Assembly: GCA_903921945.1 (NCBI GenBank)
Contig: CAIXSC010000396.1
Coordinates: 1-12,929 of the forward strand
Source: an uncultured Planctomycetaceae bacterium
GTDB taxonomy: Bacteria; Planctomycetota; Planctomycetia; Pirellulales; Pirellulaceae
Direction of reading: 5' to 3'
Length of the DNA stretch: 12,929 nucleotides
A program made the translations under genes and the position numbers. Positions 7,351-12,929 of the stretch are shown here, piece by piece; position 1 is the stretch's first letter; each line of letters starts with the position of its first letter. The notes beneath the pieces are model-generated. The model was given only the letters and a program-made list of their open reading frames with translations. It did no database searches and had not been told where the DNA came from.

Positions 7351-7983
7351 TCAAATCCGAAGGCGGGAGACTCGTAGATAGAGTGGCGGGCCGCCATCGT
7401 CGGCCCGTTGGATGCCCTGCGCTTCAACAGAGAAACAGCGCGGCGCGATCGCCAAGGTGGCTAGTCCACACGCGACAGGGGCCTCGATGCCAGCCACTCG
7501 TTTGGCTTGAACGCCCCGATTGCCGCACGCGCCACAGGGAAAGTAATAGGCGTCGTCCCCGTCCCCCTCGTGCGCGTGCTGGAACTCGTGGTCATGACCG
7601 TACTGATGCTCGTGCGCTTGACCGTGCGCATGACCGTGCGCATGACCGTGCTGATGACTGTGCTTACCTGCCAAATGGATGTGCGGGCGAGCCGAGTGGG
7701 CGGCGTGGCCACCTCGATTCGACCGCTCACGGCGGGCGGCGACGCGGTCGGTGGACTTGGCGGTCGCGGAATGCCCCGGGCAATCGGAATCGGTTGCATG
7801 AGGATCATTCGCATGCGAATCATGCGAATGCGAATCGCTCGAATGCGAATCATGCGAATCATGCGAATGAAAATCGCAGCGATGCGTGGCGCAATTCGCG
7901 TCCCCGCACAAATCCGCGTGGGAACAAAACAAGGGTCCCACAGCGCAGATCGGGATCAGAAGGATGGCGATGAGCCGCTGCAT
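7351..7983 (-). CDS. His-rich exported protein, probable metal-binding
   Basis: A 210-residue protein of unknown exact function. Residues 1-20 form a signal peptide (MQRLIAILLIPICAVGPLFC). A Cys-containing patch (ADLCGDANCATHRCDFH, 23-39) follows, then a His/Asp/Ser tract (39-63) and a second His tract with H-G-H-A-H alternation (108-138). Next is CGAC (150-153) and a more ordinary C-terminal part ending GPPLYLRVSRLRI. The combination of His repeats and paired Cys points to binding of Zn, Cu, Ni or similar ions in the periplasm; no catalytic motif is visible. It is the first gene of the apparent metal locus, 182 bp upstream of the adaptor, and shares the His-rich theme with the lipoprotein at the other end. 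Its Shine-Dalgarno is weak (CGGAAC). A sensor or buffer role is inferred, not shown. Confidence 0.8.
   Translation of the reverse strand: MQRLIAILLIPICAVGPLFCSHADLCGDANCATHRCDFHSHDSHDSHSSDSHSHDSHANDPHATDSDCPGHSATAKSTDRVAARRERSNRGGHAAHSARPHIHLAGKHSHQHGHAHGHAHGQAHEHQYGHDHEFQHAHEGDGDDAYYFPCGACGNRGVQAKRVAGIEAPVACGLATLAIAPRCFSVEAQGIQRADDGGPPLYLRVSRLRI
7800..7875. repeat. atgcgaatc 9-bp tandem repeat inside the His-rich gene
   Basis: Imperfect 9-bp units of the type atgcgaatc repeat across this stretch and encode the alternating His/Ser/Asp tract (residues about 37-63) of the His-rich protein on the minus strand. A similar array of cgtgcgcatgac-type units at about 7600-7665 encodes its second His tract. 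Confidence 0.8.
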
Positions 7984-8089
7984 GGCAAAAGAGTTCCGTT
8001 TCCAGGTTCGCCAGCCTAGGCGCTGCGTGACCCGGAAGCAACGGCAAATGGCCGCGACGGATTACGAATTCGCCAGGGGCGTCAACCAG

Positions 8090-8839
8090 TTACAGAAGCG
8101 TTTCCAGCAGCAACCGCAGTTTGCGCAGTTCGCCGGCATGGTCAACGCCAGGCATTTCCGCAATGTTCACGCTCAAGGCCCGCGTGTACTTCACCTTTTG
8201 TAGCTGGTTGATCAAGCGACCGTATTCGATTTCGCCCTGGCCCACTCGGACCTGCAACTGTTTCTTGCTCGTGTCGCGCAGATGCACGTGGTAGACGTAC
8301 TTGAACAGCTTGTCGTAGCTGCGGTTGGAGCAGGGCCCGCAGATGTAGTGGCTGGGGTCGAGGGTGACGCCGAGTCCGGGCACGTTATCGCACAGCACTT
8401 GCACCGTGTCGGGATCTTGCGATTGCCGCCCCACTTGGCTCTTCAAGCCAACACGCACGCCTTCGACCTGGGCGATGCCCACGAGCCGTCGCAAGCGTTC
8501 AACTTCCTCGTTGAACGGCGTGCCCAATTCGGCCGATGGCACGGTGACCGTGACGACTTTGGTCGCTTTGGCGAGTTTGCAGCAGGCGGAAAACTCCTGG
8601 TAAAAGCGTTCGCCCTCCGCCGCGATCCGCAAGCTGTAGGCGATCACATCGAGCCGCCGTGTGTTTCGGCAAAGTTTCAACGCGCGCTCGAAATCGGTCA
8701 GCACTTCCGACGGCTTCAGTTGAGTCCCGTCTTCATGCAAGGCGATCTCGACGCTGGAATACTCGAGTTCCAGCAGGCGATCGATAGCTTCGGGCAGCGA
8801 GCAATTGTCGAAACACTCCGTCGTAGCAGCCACTAGCAC
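8090..8839 (-). CDS. Sugar phosphate isomerase/epimerase family protein (TIM barrel)
   Basis: A 249-residue cytosolic protein of the xylose-isomerase-like TIM barrel (AP endonuclease 2) superfamily. Its members isomerise or epimerise sugars or inositol derivatives with a divalent metal. Visible motifs are YSSVEIALHEDG (28-38, end of strand 2), LGVTLDPSHYICGP (156-169, with Asp161 and His164), YHVHLRDT (183-190) and the GxGE turn VGQGEIEYGRLI (199-210), followed by NIAE (225-228). The usual strand-5 metal ligand in an E-N-H context is replaced by LKSQ (Lys133), so the metal site may be altered. The start is GTG at 8839, supported by GGAG 8 nt upstream; a second GTG at 8833 is too far from it. 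The substrate cannot be told from sequence. The neighbouring genes give no pathway. Confidence 0.88.
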   Translation of the reverse strand: MLVAATTECFDNCSLPEAIDRLLELEYSSVEIALHEDGTQLKPSEVLTDFERALKLCRNTRRLDVIAYSLRIAAEGERFYQEFSACCKLAKATKVVTVTVPSAELGTPFNEEVERLRRLVGIAQVEGVRVGLKSQVGRQSQDPDTVQVLCDNVPGLGVTLDPSHYICGPCSNRSYDKLFKYVYHVHLRDTSKKQLQVRVGQGEIEYGRLINQLQKVKYTRALSVNIAEMPGVDHAGELRKLRLLLETLL

Positions 8840-8921
8840 AGAACGAACTCCTTTTCCCGTCCAGAAAACCCTCGCCGAGCGATCGCAAGCTTAGCTTTTC
8901 CCCCCCTGATCCCGCAACACC

Positions 8922-8939
8922 GCGCGCGAACCCGCGCGC
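8922..8939 (-). terminator. GC hairpin between the LRR and isomerase genes
   Basis: Arms gcgcgcg (8922-8928) and cgcgcgc (8933-8939) enclose a 4-nt loop, 70-87 bp past the LRR stop and about 83 bp before the isomerase start. No T-run follows on the minus strand, so intrinsic termination is doubtful; it could instead be an mRNA stability hairpin. Confidence 0.3.
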
Positions 8940-9008
8940 CGCTTCATTTTGGGTCGCGAATCGCCGCGCGCCGTCGTCCGGATGGACCGTCTGCGGAAAA
9001 CCTCGGAA

Positions 9009-10268
9009 TCACTCCCGAATCGTCGCCTCTGGAAGCGCTGCCCGCAGTTCGCGAATCCCCGCGGCCGTCACCTTCGGACACTCGGTCACAATCAGCTCGC
9101 GCAGCCCCTTTACACGCGAAAAGGCCCGCAATCCGTCGTCCGTCAGCTGCGTGTTGCCAAGATGCAAAAACTCGAGATCCGCAAGCTGCGCCAGCGGAAC
9201 AAGCCCCGCATCCGTGAGCGCTACGTCATCGTCCAAATTCAGGCGCCGGAGACGTTTCCAACCCAGCGCATGGGCCAAGCCGGCATCGCCGATACGAGTC
9301 TTCCAAAAATTGACATCTTCCAGTTCCGCCAGAGTCGCCAGTTGAGCGACACCGTCGTCGCCCACGACCGTTTCGCTCAGATCCAAGGTCGCCAATCGCT
9401 GGCATCGAGCGACCGCCGCCAAGCCACGATCGGTGATCTTCGTGCCCCTGAGCCGTAGATGACGCAGTTCGGGCAGTTTGCCGAGACTTTCTAAACCCTC
9501 GTCGGTCACGGCCGCTCGAACCAACGACAACCGCTGCAGGTCCTTCAGCGGCGCCAATGCCGCCACGTCGGTGACCGCCGTGTCGTCCAGACCAACCACG
9601 CGGAGTCCCGAGCAACGGGCGAGCGCGGCCACAACGTCGTTGCCCATACCCGCGCCGCCAAGCTTCACGTCACGGAGTCGCGGCCATGTCCCGAGCTTTT
9701 CCACGCCGGCCACGGTCAGTTGCGGACACCGCTGCAGTTCGCACTGCTCCAACTGCTCAAGGCCCGACATCAACGCCAAGCTGGCATCGTCCAGCGTCGT
9801 GTCGTTGAGCCGCAGACGGCGCAGCCGCGCACTGCGAGCCACGGCCGCCCAAGTTTGCGGACCGGCCGCACCACATCCAGAGAGATCAAGCGTTTCGAGC
9901 AACGGTGACCGGGCGATCCAACCGGCAACGTCCGCATCCGTCGCCATGGTTTTCGAGAGCGTGATGCCCACCAGACCGGCCGCCGCCGGCGTGCCTTGGC
10001 TCGAACCGCCCTTCGACCGCTCCACCTTGCCGCCCGCTTCCACGATCTCCGCAGCCATGCGTTCCACATCAGCAGCGGAGACATCACCCGCGACGACACC
10101 AGCGGCGACATTACCAGCCGCGACATTCGCCACGGGCGTGGGGCTCGACTTCGCTGCACCACCGTCCCCGCAGGCGGTCAGTAGACAGGCCGTCACAACG
10201 CTGCCGAGGGACGGACCAAGCAGGCTAGCGCGAAAGGAGAACGACCGCATACTTCTGCTGAACATCAT
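9009..10268 (-). CDS. Leucine-rich-repeat lipoprotein
   Basis: A 419-residue exported protein. An Arg-containing N-terminus leads to a lipobox (CLLTAC, Cys33), so the protein is probably anchored in a membrane facing the periplasm or the surface. A low-complexity spacer with VAAGxV units (45-64) and a short helical segment follow. About twelve leucine-rich repeats of 22-25 residues then run from about 124 to the C-terminus, with the pattern LRxLxLxxTxITDxGLxxLxxL. Planctomycete genomes carry many such proteins; they form curved binding surfaces, and the partner is unknown. A TTG start at 10310 is possible but unsupported. I chose the ATG pair at 10268/10265, with 10250 as an alternative that also keeps the signal peptide; none has a strong Shine-Dalgarno. 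It lies 83 bp downstream of the phosphodiesterase gene on the same strand and may be co-transcribed with it. Confidence 0.9.
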   Translation of the reverse strand: MMFSRSMRSFSFRASLLGPSLGSVVTACLLTACGDGGAAKSSPTPVANVAAGNVAAGVVAGDVSAADVERMAAEIVEAGGKVERSKGGSSQGTPAAAGLVGITLSKTMATDADVAGWIARSPLLETLDLSGCGAAGPQTWAAVARSARLRRLRLNDTTLDDASLALMSGLEQLEQCELQRCPQLTVAGVEKLGTWPRLRDVKLGGAGMGNDVVAALARCSGLRVVGLDDTAVTDVAALAPLKDLQRLSLVRAAVTDEGLESLGKLPELRHLRLRGTKITDRGLAAVARCQRLATLDLSETVVGDDGVAQLATLAELEDVNFWKTRIGDAGLAHALGWKRLRRLNLDDDVALTDAGLVPLAQLADLEFLHLGNTQLTDDGLRAFSRVKGLRELIVTECPKVTAAGIRELRAALPEATIRE

Positions 10269-10351
10269 GGGAGAAGCCACCGGAGAGACTGCGATGAGGC
10301 GAGTGTACAAGGTTGCGTGTATGGCGAACGGATACGGCGAACAACAACCAT

Positions 10352-10843
10352 TCAGGCGAGCGTCACCAGTTCCACGGACTGGTCGCGGGTTTCGAGCAAC
10401 ATGAGTGTTGGCTTGCCGAACGACCAGCCACTGGTCTCGCCCGGATTGAGGAACAGCCGTTGCTGCTCATCGCGATGAATCCGCGGCTTGTGGGTGTGCG
10501 CGTAAACGGCGATGTCGAACGGTTGCTCAGCGGCGAGGATCTGCCGCTTGGTGTGCGCGATGAGGAATCTCGTCCCATCGGCGGCTTGGTACGCCACGGG
10601 CGGATCGGCGAACAGTTTGCTGACCAAGCTCATACCGCTCAAGATCCCCACCTTGTTACCCTCGTTGTCCCCAAAACATCCAATCAAGGGGCAAGCCAAC
10701 GCGCGGAGCGGACGAACCGCGATCGGCGACACCAAATCGCCAGCGAACAGCACACACTCGCACGCTTCGCGATTGAAGCGTTCGACGGCCAGCCGTATGT
10801 GGGCCACGTGATCGTGGGTATCCGCGAAAATGCCGATGCGCAT
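10352..10843 (-). CDS. YfcE/MJ0936-type metallophosphoesterase
   Basis: A 163-residue single-domain phosphodiesterase of the calcineurin-like superfamily, cytosolic, with a two-metal active site. All family motifs are present and well spaced: DTH at 8-10 (Asp8, His10), GDL at 35-37 (Asp36), GDN at 58-60 (Asn60), AHT at 96-98 (His97) and AHTH at 115-118 (His116, His118), then NPGE at 133-136 where relatives usually have NPGS. Length matches the MJ0936/YfcE group. The natural substrate is unknown for most members. The ATG at 10843 begins directly at strand 1 (MRIGIFADTH) and is chosen on that ground. A GTG at 10897 would add 18 residues with no counterpart in the fold, although a GGAAG lies upstream of it. 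Confidence 0.9.
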   Translation of the reverse strand: MRIGIFADTHDHVAHIRLAVERFNREACECVLFAGDLVSPIAVRPLRALACPLIGCFGDNEGNKVGILSGMSLVSKLFADPPVAYQAADGTRFLIAHTKRQILAAEQPFDIAVYAHTHKPRIHRDEQQRLFLNPGETSGWSFGKPTLMLLETRDQSVELVTLA

Positions 10844-11083
10844 GCGGGGTTGTCGCGCCTCTGGAGCGGTCTGGAACTGTTCGGGGAAATGACACACACG
10901 TTACACTTCCGTCCCAGAGTATCAGATGCCACGTGTTAGCTGCCACAGGGACCGTCCACGCTTGTCGCCTATCGCGGACGAATCCAAGACGGAGTCCACG
11001 ATTCACGGAGTCCACGATCCAGGAAGTCCACGATCCACGGAGTCCCTAGTCCACGGAATCCCTAGTCTACGGAGTCGACAGTC
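10844..11083. promoter_or_regulatory. Divergent intergenic region
   Basis: These 240 bp separate the minus-strand gene block from the plus-strand Tat gene, so promoters for both should lie here. I see no clear -35/-10 pair. The right-hand 96 bp are taken up by a phased 16-bp tandem repeat (listed separately). Confidence 0.5.
10988..11083 (+). repeat. Six 16-bp units carrying Shine-Dalgarno cores, ending at the start codon
   Basis: Six contiguous 16-bp units without gaps: 10988-11003, 11004-11019, 11020-11035, 11036-11051, 11052-11067 and 11068-11083. The type unit is cacggagtccacgatc; units 4 and 5 end ccctagtc. The next base is the A of the ATG at 11084. Each unit has GGAG or GGAA at the same place. 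In the last unit GGAG lies 9 nt before the ATG and is the obvious ribosome binding site, so the array looks like repeated duplication of a ribosome binding site segment. Copy number could change by slippage. Confidence 0.9.
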
Positions 11084-12508
11084 ATGAGCCATCGCAACAC
11101 CGTTTCCTCGATCGAACGCCGTCAATGGTTGAAAGCTGCAAGCCAGTTCGCGGTCGGCGGGACGCTCGCCGGTTGGTTGAACCGCGAAACCAGCGCGAGT
11201 GGCGAGGGAAGTGCGACGAGTGCAAAGAGCTCGACGAGCGAACAAGGCGCGAAGAGCGCGGCCAGCGCGACAGGCGCGGCAGGCGCGAGTGGCGCGGCAG
11301 GCGCGACAGGCGCGACAGGCGCGGCAGGCGCGACAAGCGCGAGTGGCGAGGCGAAGCGGCCGCTGCGAGTCGCGGCGATCAACTCGATCTACCGGCTCCG
11401 TTCGCACGCCTACCACCTTTGCGGACGCGTGATCCACGGCTATCAACGCAACGGTTTCCATCACCAACCGCGACTCAAGCTGACGCGGATGTACAACGAC
11501 CAAACGCCTGCGGAGGACTTGGGACGCGAGTATGGAAAACGCTATGGCGTCGAAGTGTGTGGCTCGGTCGAAGCCGCCCTCGGAGGCCCCAAAAACCTGG
11601 ATGTCGACGCCGTCCTGCTGGTCATCGAACACGGCGACTATCCGGTGAACGACTTCCAGCAAGTGTTGTACCCTCGGTACGAAATGTTCGCCCGGATCGT
11701 GGAGGTGTTCCGCCAGAGTGGCCGGGTGGCCCCGATCTTCGTGGACAAACATTTGTCGTACGACCATCGTTTGGCGGCCAAGATGGTGGCCACCGCTAAG
11801 GAAATGGGATTTGGCCTCATGGCCGGTTCTTCGCTTCCGGTGACATGGCGGGCGCCGGAGATCGAACCGCCGCTCAACACGCCTTTCACCGAAGCGGTCG
11901 TGACTTTCGGCTTCGACCGAGGCGTGCCGGAAATTTACCTCTTCCACGCGCTCGAAACGCTCCAGTGCATGCTCGAACGACGCGTCGGCGGCGAAACCGG
12001 AGTGAAGTCGGTCCAGTGCCTGGAAGGCGATGCGGTCTGGCAAGCCATCGACAGTGGCCGAATCTCCGCGCGGCTCGTGGACGCCGCGCTGCGGAAATCG
12101 CCGAGCAACAACGTTGGACCTGTGCGGGAAAACGTGCGCAAGCCGCTGGCGATCCTGATCGATTACCTGGATGGGACTCGCGGAGCGGTCATTAATCTGA
12201 TCGAACAAGTGTCGGACTTCTCGTTTGCCGCGTTCCGCAAAGGAAACGCTGACCCCGTGGCGACCAACTTCTATCTTCCCATCCCGCCCGGCGCCCGCTT
12301 TTTCGATCCCCTGATGTGGAACATCGAACGGTTTTTTCTCGAAGGCCAATCTCCCTATCCGGTCGCACGCACCCTGCTCACCAGCACCGTGCTCGACCTG
12401 GGGCTGCGAGCACTGAAGGAAGGTCGTTCACGTTCCGACGACGCGCTGCGGATCGCCTACGCGCCACCTGTCGACTCGGGATTCTTCCGCGGCCCCGTCG
12501 CCGAATAA
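11084..12508 (+). CDS. Tat-signal exported protein with Gly-X-X spacer and Rossmann-like domain, unknown function
   Basis: A 474-residue protein. The N-terminus SSIERRQWLKAASQFAVGG (8-26) is a twin-arginine signal (Arg12-Arg13 with a hydrophobic stretch after), so export of a folded protein is expected. Residues 35-63 are Ser/Ala/Gly-rich, followed by a run of Gly-X-X triplets (64-84, Ala/Thr/Ser at X). The folded part starts at RPLRVAAINSIYRL (92-105) and has alternating strand/helix segments, for example DVDAVLLVIEHGDYP (173-187) and VAPIFVDKHLSYDH (215-228). These recall the NAD-binding half of Gfo/Idh/MocA oxidoreductases, but I see no GxGxxG. I recognise it only as a type of hypothetical protein found in planctomycetes. 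GGAG 9 nt before the ATG supports the start. The long minus-strand open frame across it is a codon-bias shadow. Confidence 0.85.
   Translation: MSHRNTVSSIERRQWLKAASQFAVGGTLAGWLNRETSASGEGSATSAKSSTSEQGAKSAASATGAAGASGAAGATGATGAAGATSASGEAKRPLRVAAINSIYRLRSHAYHLCGRVIHGYQRNGFHHQPRLKLTRMYNDQTPAEDLGREYGKRYGVEVCGSVEAALGGPKNLDVDAVLLVIEHGDYPVNDFQQVLYPRYEMFARIVEVFRQSGRVAPIFVDKHLSYDHRLAAKMVATAKEMGFGLMAGSSLPVTWRAPEIEPPLNTPFTEAVVTFGFDRGVPEIYLFHALETLQCMLERRVGGETGVKSVQCLEGDAVWQAIDSGRISARLVDAALRKSPSNNVGPVRENVRKPLAILIDYLDGTRGAVINLIEQVSDFSFAAFRKGNADPVATNFYLPIPPGARFFDPLMWNIERFFLEGQSPYPVARTLLTSTVLDLGLRALKEGRSRSDDALRIAYAPPVDSGFFRGPVAE
11273..11347. repeat. In-gene 9-bp tandem repeat coding for Gly-X-X triplets
   Basis: Units of the type ggcgcgaca / ggcgcggca repeat every 9 bp and encode GAT/GAA/GAS triplets (residues 64-88 of the Tat protein). 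Several other frames are open across it because the repeat lacks stops. It acts as a spacer between signal peptide and folded domain; with no proline it is unlikely to form a stable collagen helix. Confidence 0.85.
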
Positions 12509-12529
12509 ACTGCGAACGTGATTCTGTTT

Positions 12530-12600
12530 GAAGGGCCGCAAAAGAAAGAACTCGCGAATTCCAAGCGGGAAATCGCCGGCTTTCTTGGGAATTCGAAAAG
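12530..12600 (+). repeat. 3'-end repeat element, copy 2 (downstream of the Tat gene)
   Basis: This is the partner of 788-868 in inverted orientation, with a 22-bp identical core at 12551-12572. It contains an inverted repeat, gaattccaag (12556-12565) against cttgggaattc (12584-12594, one bulged base), that could form a hairpin with an 18-nt loop. Like copy 1 it starts shortly after a stop codon (22 bp after 12508) and points the same way relative to the upstream gene. No T-run follows, so it is not a standard intrinsic terminator. Confidence 0.75.
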
Positions 12601-12690
12601 GACGCACCTGTCCATGCGATGAACCAGGACGCCAGGTGACGTCTTGGTTGTTTTATCGTGGATTTCCGCGAAAACCTGGCAAACGAGCCT

Positions 12691-12750
12691 GACATAGTCC
12701 AACAAGGCCCAGCAAAGCCCAACATATGCCAACATATCCCAACACAGCTC
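12691..12750. repeat. 10-bp-period tandem array
   Basis: Six consecutive 10-bp units fit a loose consensus aacataggcc; the closest pair are aacatatgcc (12721) and aacatatccc (12731). The period is exact, with no gaps. Being one helical turn, it could phase short A-tracts or binding sites, or may just be slippage product. No gene overlaps it convincingly. Confidence 0.7.
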
Positions 12751-12929
12751 GGGCTAAAGCTTCGTGGGTAGCGCCATAGGGTCAATGGAAGGGCTGGAAA
12801 GGTTGCGGAAAAGAGCTGGTCACCGGCGCGACTCGTGGCGCAGCCCGCAATTGTTCGCGAGCGGCGCGATGCGCGAGCGCGGCATCGCGAACTCGCGGCG
12901 GCCATCCGGCCAGTGTTGCGGAATCCGGC

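Larger units (their letters stand above)
12509..12929. other. Gene-poor right end
   Basis: After the Tat gene the last 421 bp hold a 3'-end repeat element and a 10-bp-period array (both listed) and no gene I can support. From 12772 to the right edge one plus-strand frame stays open, and its last part (from a GTG at 12835) reads like an Arg/Ala-rich helix. It could be the start of a gene that continues outside the window, but there is no Shine-Dalgarno and the stretch is short and GC-rich. Confidence 0.4.

Noticed and set aside
7340..7366. ggttcaaatcc, resembling a tRNA T-loop
   Set aside because: It lies over the last codons and stop of the His-rich protein, the T-stem has a mismatch, and no matching acceptor, D or anticodon arms can be placed around it.
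6324..7973. A 549-residue plus-strand open frame over the adaptor and His-rich genes
   Set aside because: It crosses two minus-strand genes and their intergenic region; composition is Arg/Ala/Pro shadow sequence.
11003..12349. A 448-residue minus-strand open frame opposite the Tat protein gene
   Set aside because: It is antisense to a gene with a clear Tat signal, ribosome binding site and ordered domain; the frame is open because of high-GC codon use and the stop-free 9-bp repeat.
12835..12929. Possible start of a plus-strand gene leaving the window (GTG at 12835)
   Set aside because: No Shine-Dalgarno, only about 31 codons visible, no motif; it needs the sequence to the right to judge.

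Overview
The window looks like a high-GC chromosome segment from a planctomycete, most likely of the Pirellula/Rhodopirellula type. No rRNA or marker gene is present, so this is an inference. It rests on the mix of genes: a secreted leucine-rich-repeat lipoprotein, a xylose-isomerase-like TIM barrel protein, a Tat-exported protein of unknown function and a heavy-metal RND efflux locus with His-rich accessory proteins. Small interspersed palindromic repeats between genes and weak Shine-Dalgarno use also fit.

Layout. Positions 1-868 hold no convincing gene and form a mosaic of repeats: three tandem copies of a ~97-116 bp unit, an inverted fragment of the same unit, several 9-bp-arm palindromes built on cgacggaca/tgtccgtcg, and a 3'-end element. 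From 869 to 10843 seven genes all lie on the minus strand. In transcription order these are a YfcE/MJ0936-type phosphodiesterase (10843-10352), an LRR lipoprotein (10268-9009), a sugar phosphate isomerase/epimerase-like protein (8839-8090), a His-rich exported protein (7983-7351), a CusB/CzcB-type periplasmic adaptor (7168-5654), a CusA/CzcA-type RND pump (5639-1848) and a His-rich lipoprotein (1465-869). After a divergent intergenic region there is one plus-strand gene, a Tat-signal protein (11084-12508). The last ~420 bp again hold a repeat element and a 10-bp-period tandem array.

How the genes fit together. The four genes from 7983 to 869 look like one metal-resistance locus. The adaptor and the inner-membrane pump would move a heavy-metal cation out of the periplasm, and two exported His-rich proteins (one lipid-anchored) could buffer or deliver the metal. 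No outer-membrane factor (CusC/CzcC) and no regulator is present in the window. The exported metal cannot be assigned from sequence. The other genes have no evident link to metal handling.

Most notable: (i) a ~200-residue insertion in the RND pump with an Arg/Asp octapeptide repeat at its centre; (ii) six perfectly phased 16-bp units that each carry a GGAG/GGAA Shine-Dalgarno-like core and end exactly at the start codon of the Tat protein; (iii) a pair of similar elements just past the stop codons of two unrelated genes 11.7 kb apart, in the same orientation relative to the gene; (iv) an acidic/His metal-binding-like repeat in the adaptor linker that lies in the +1 frame, while the gene frame reads Met/Thr/Pro; (v) short tandem expansions in the linkers of nearly every exported protein.
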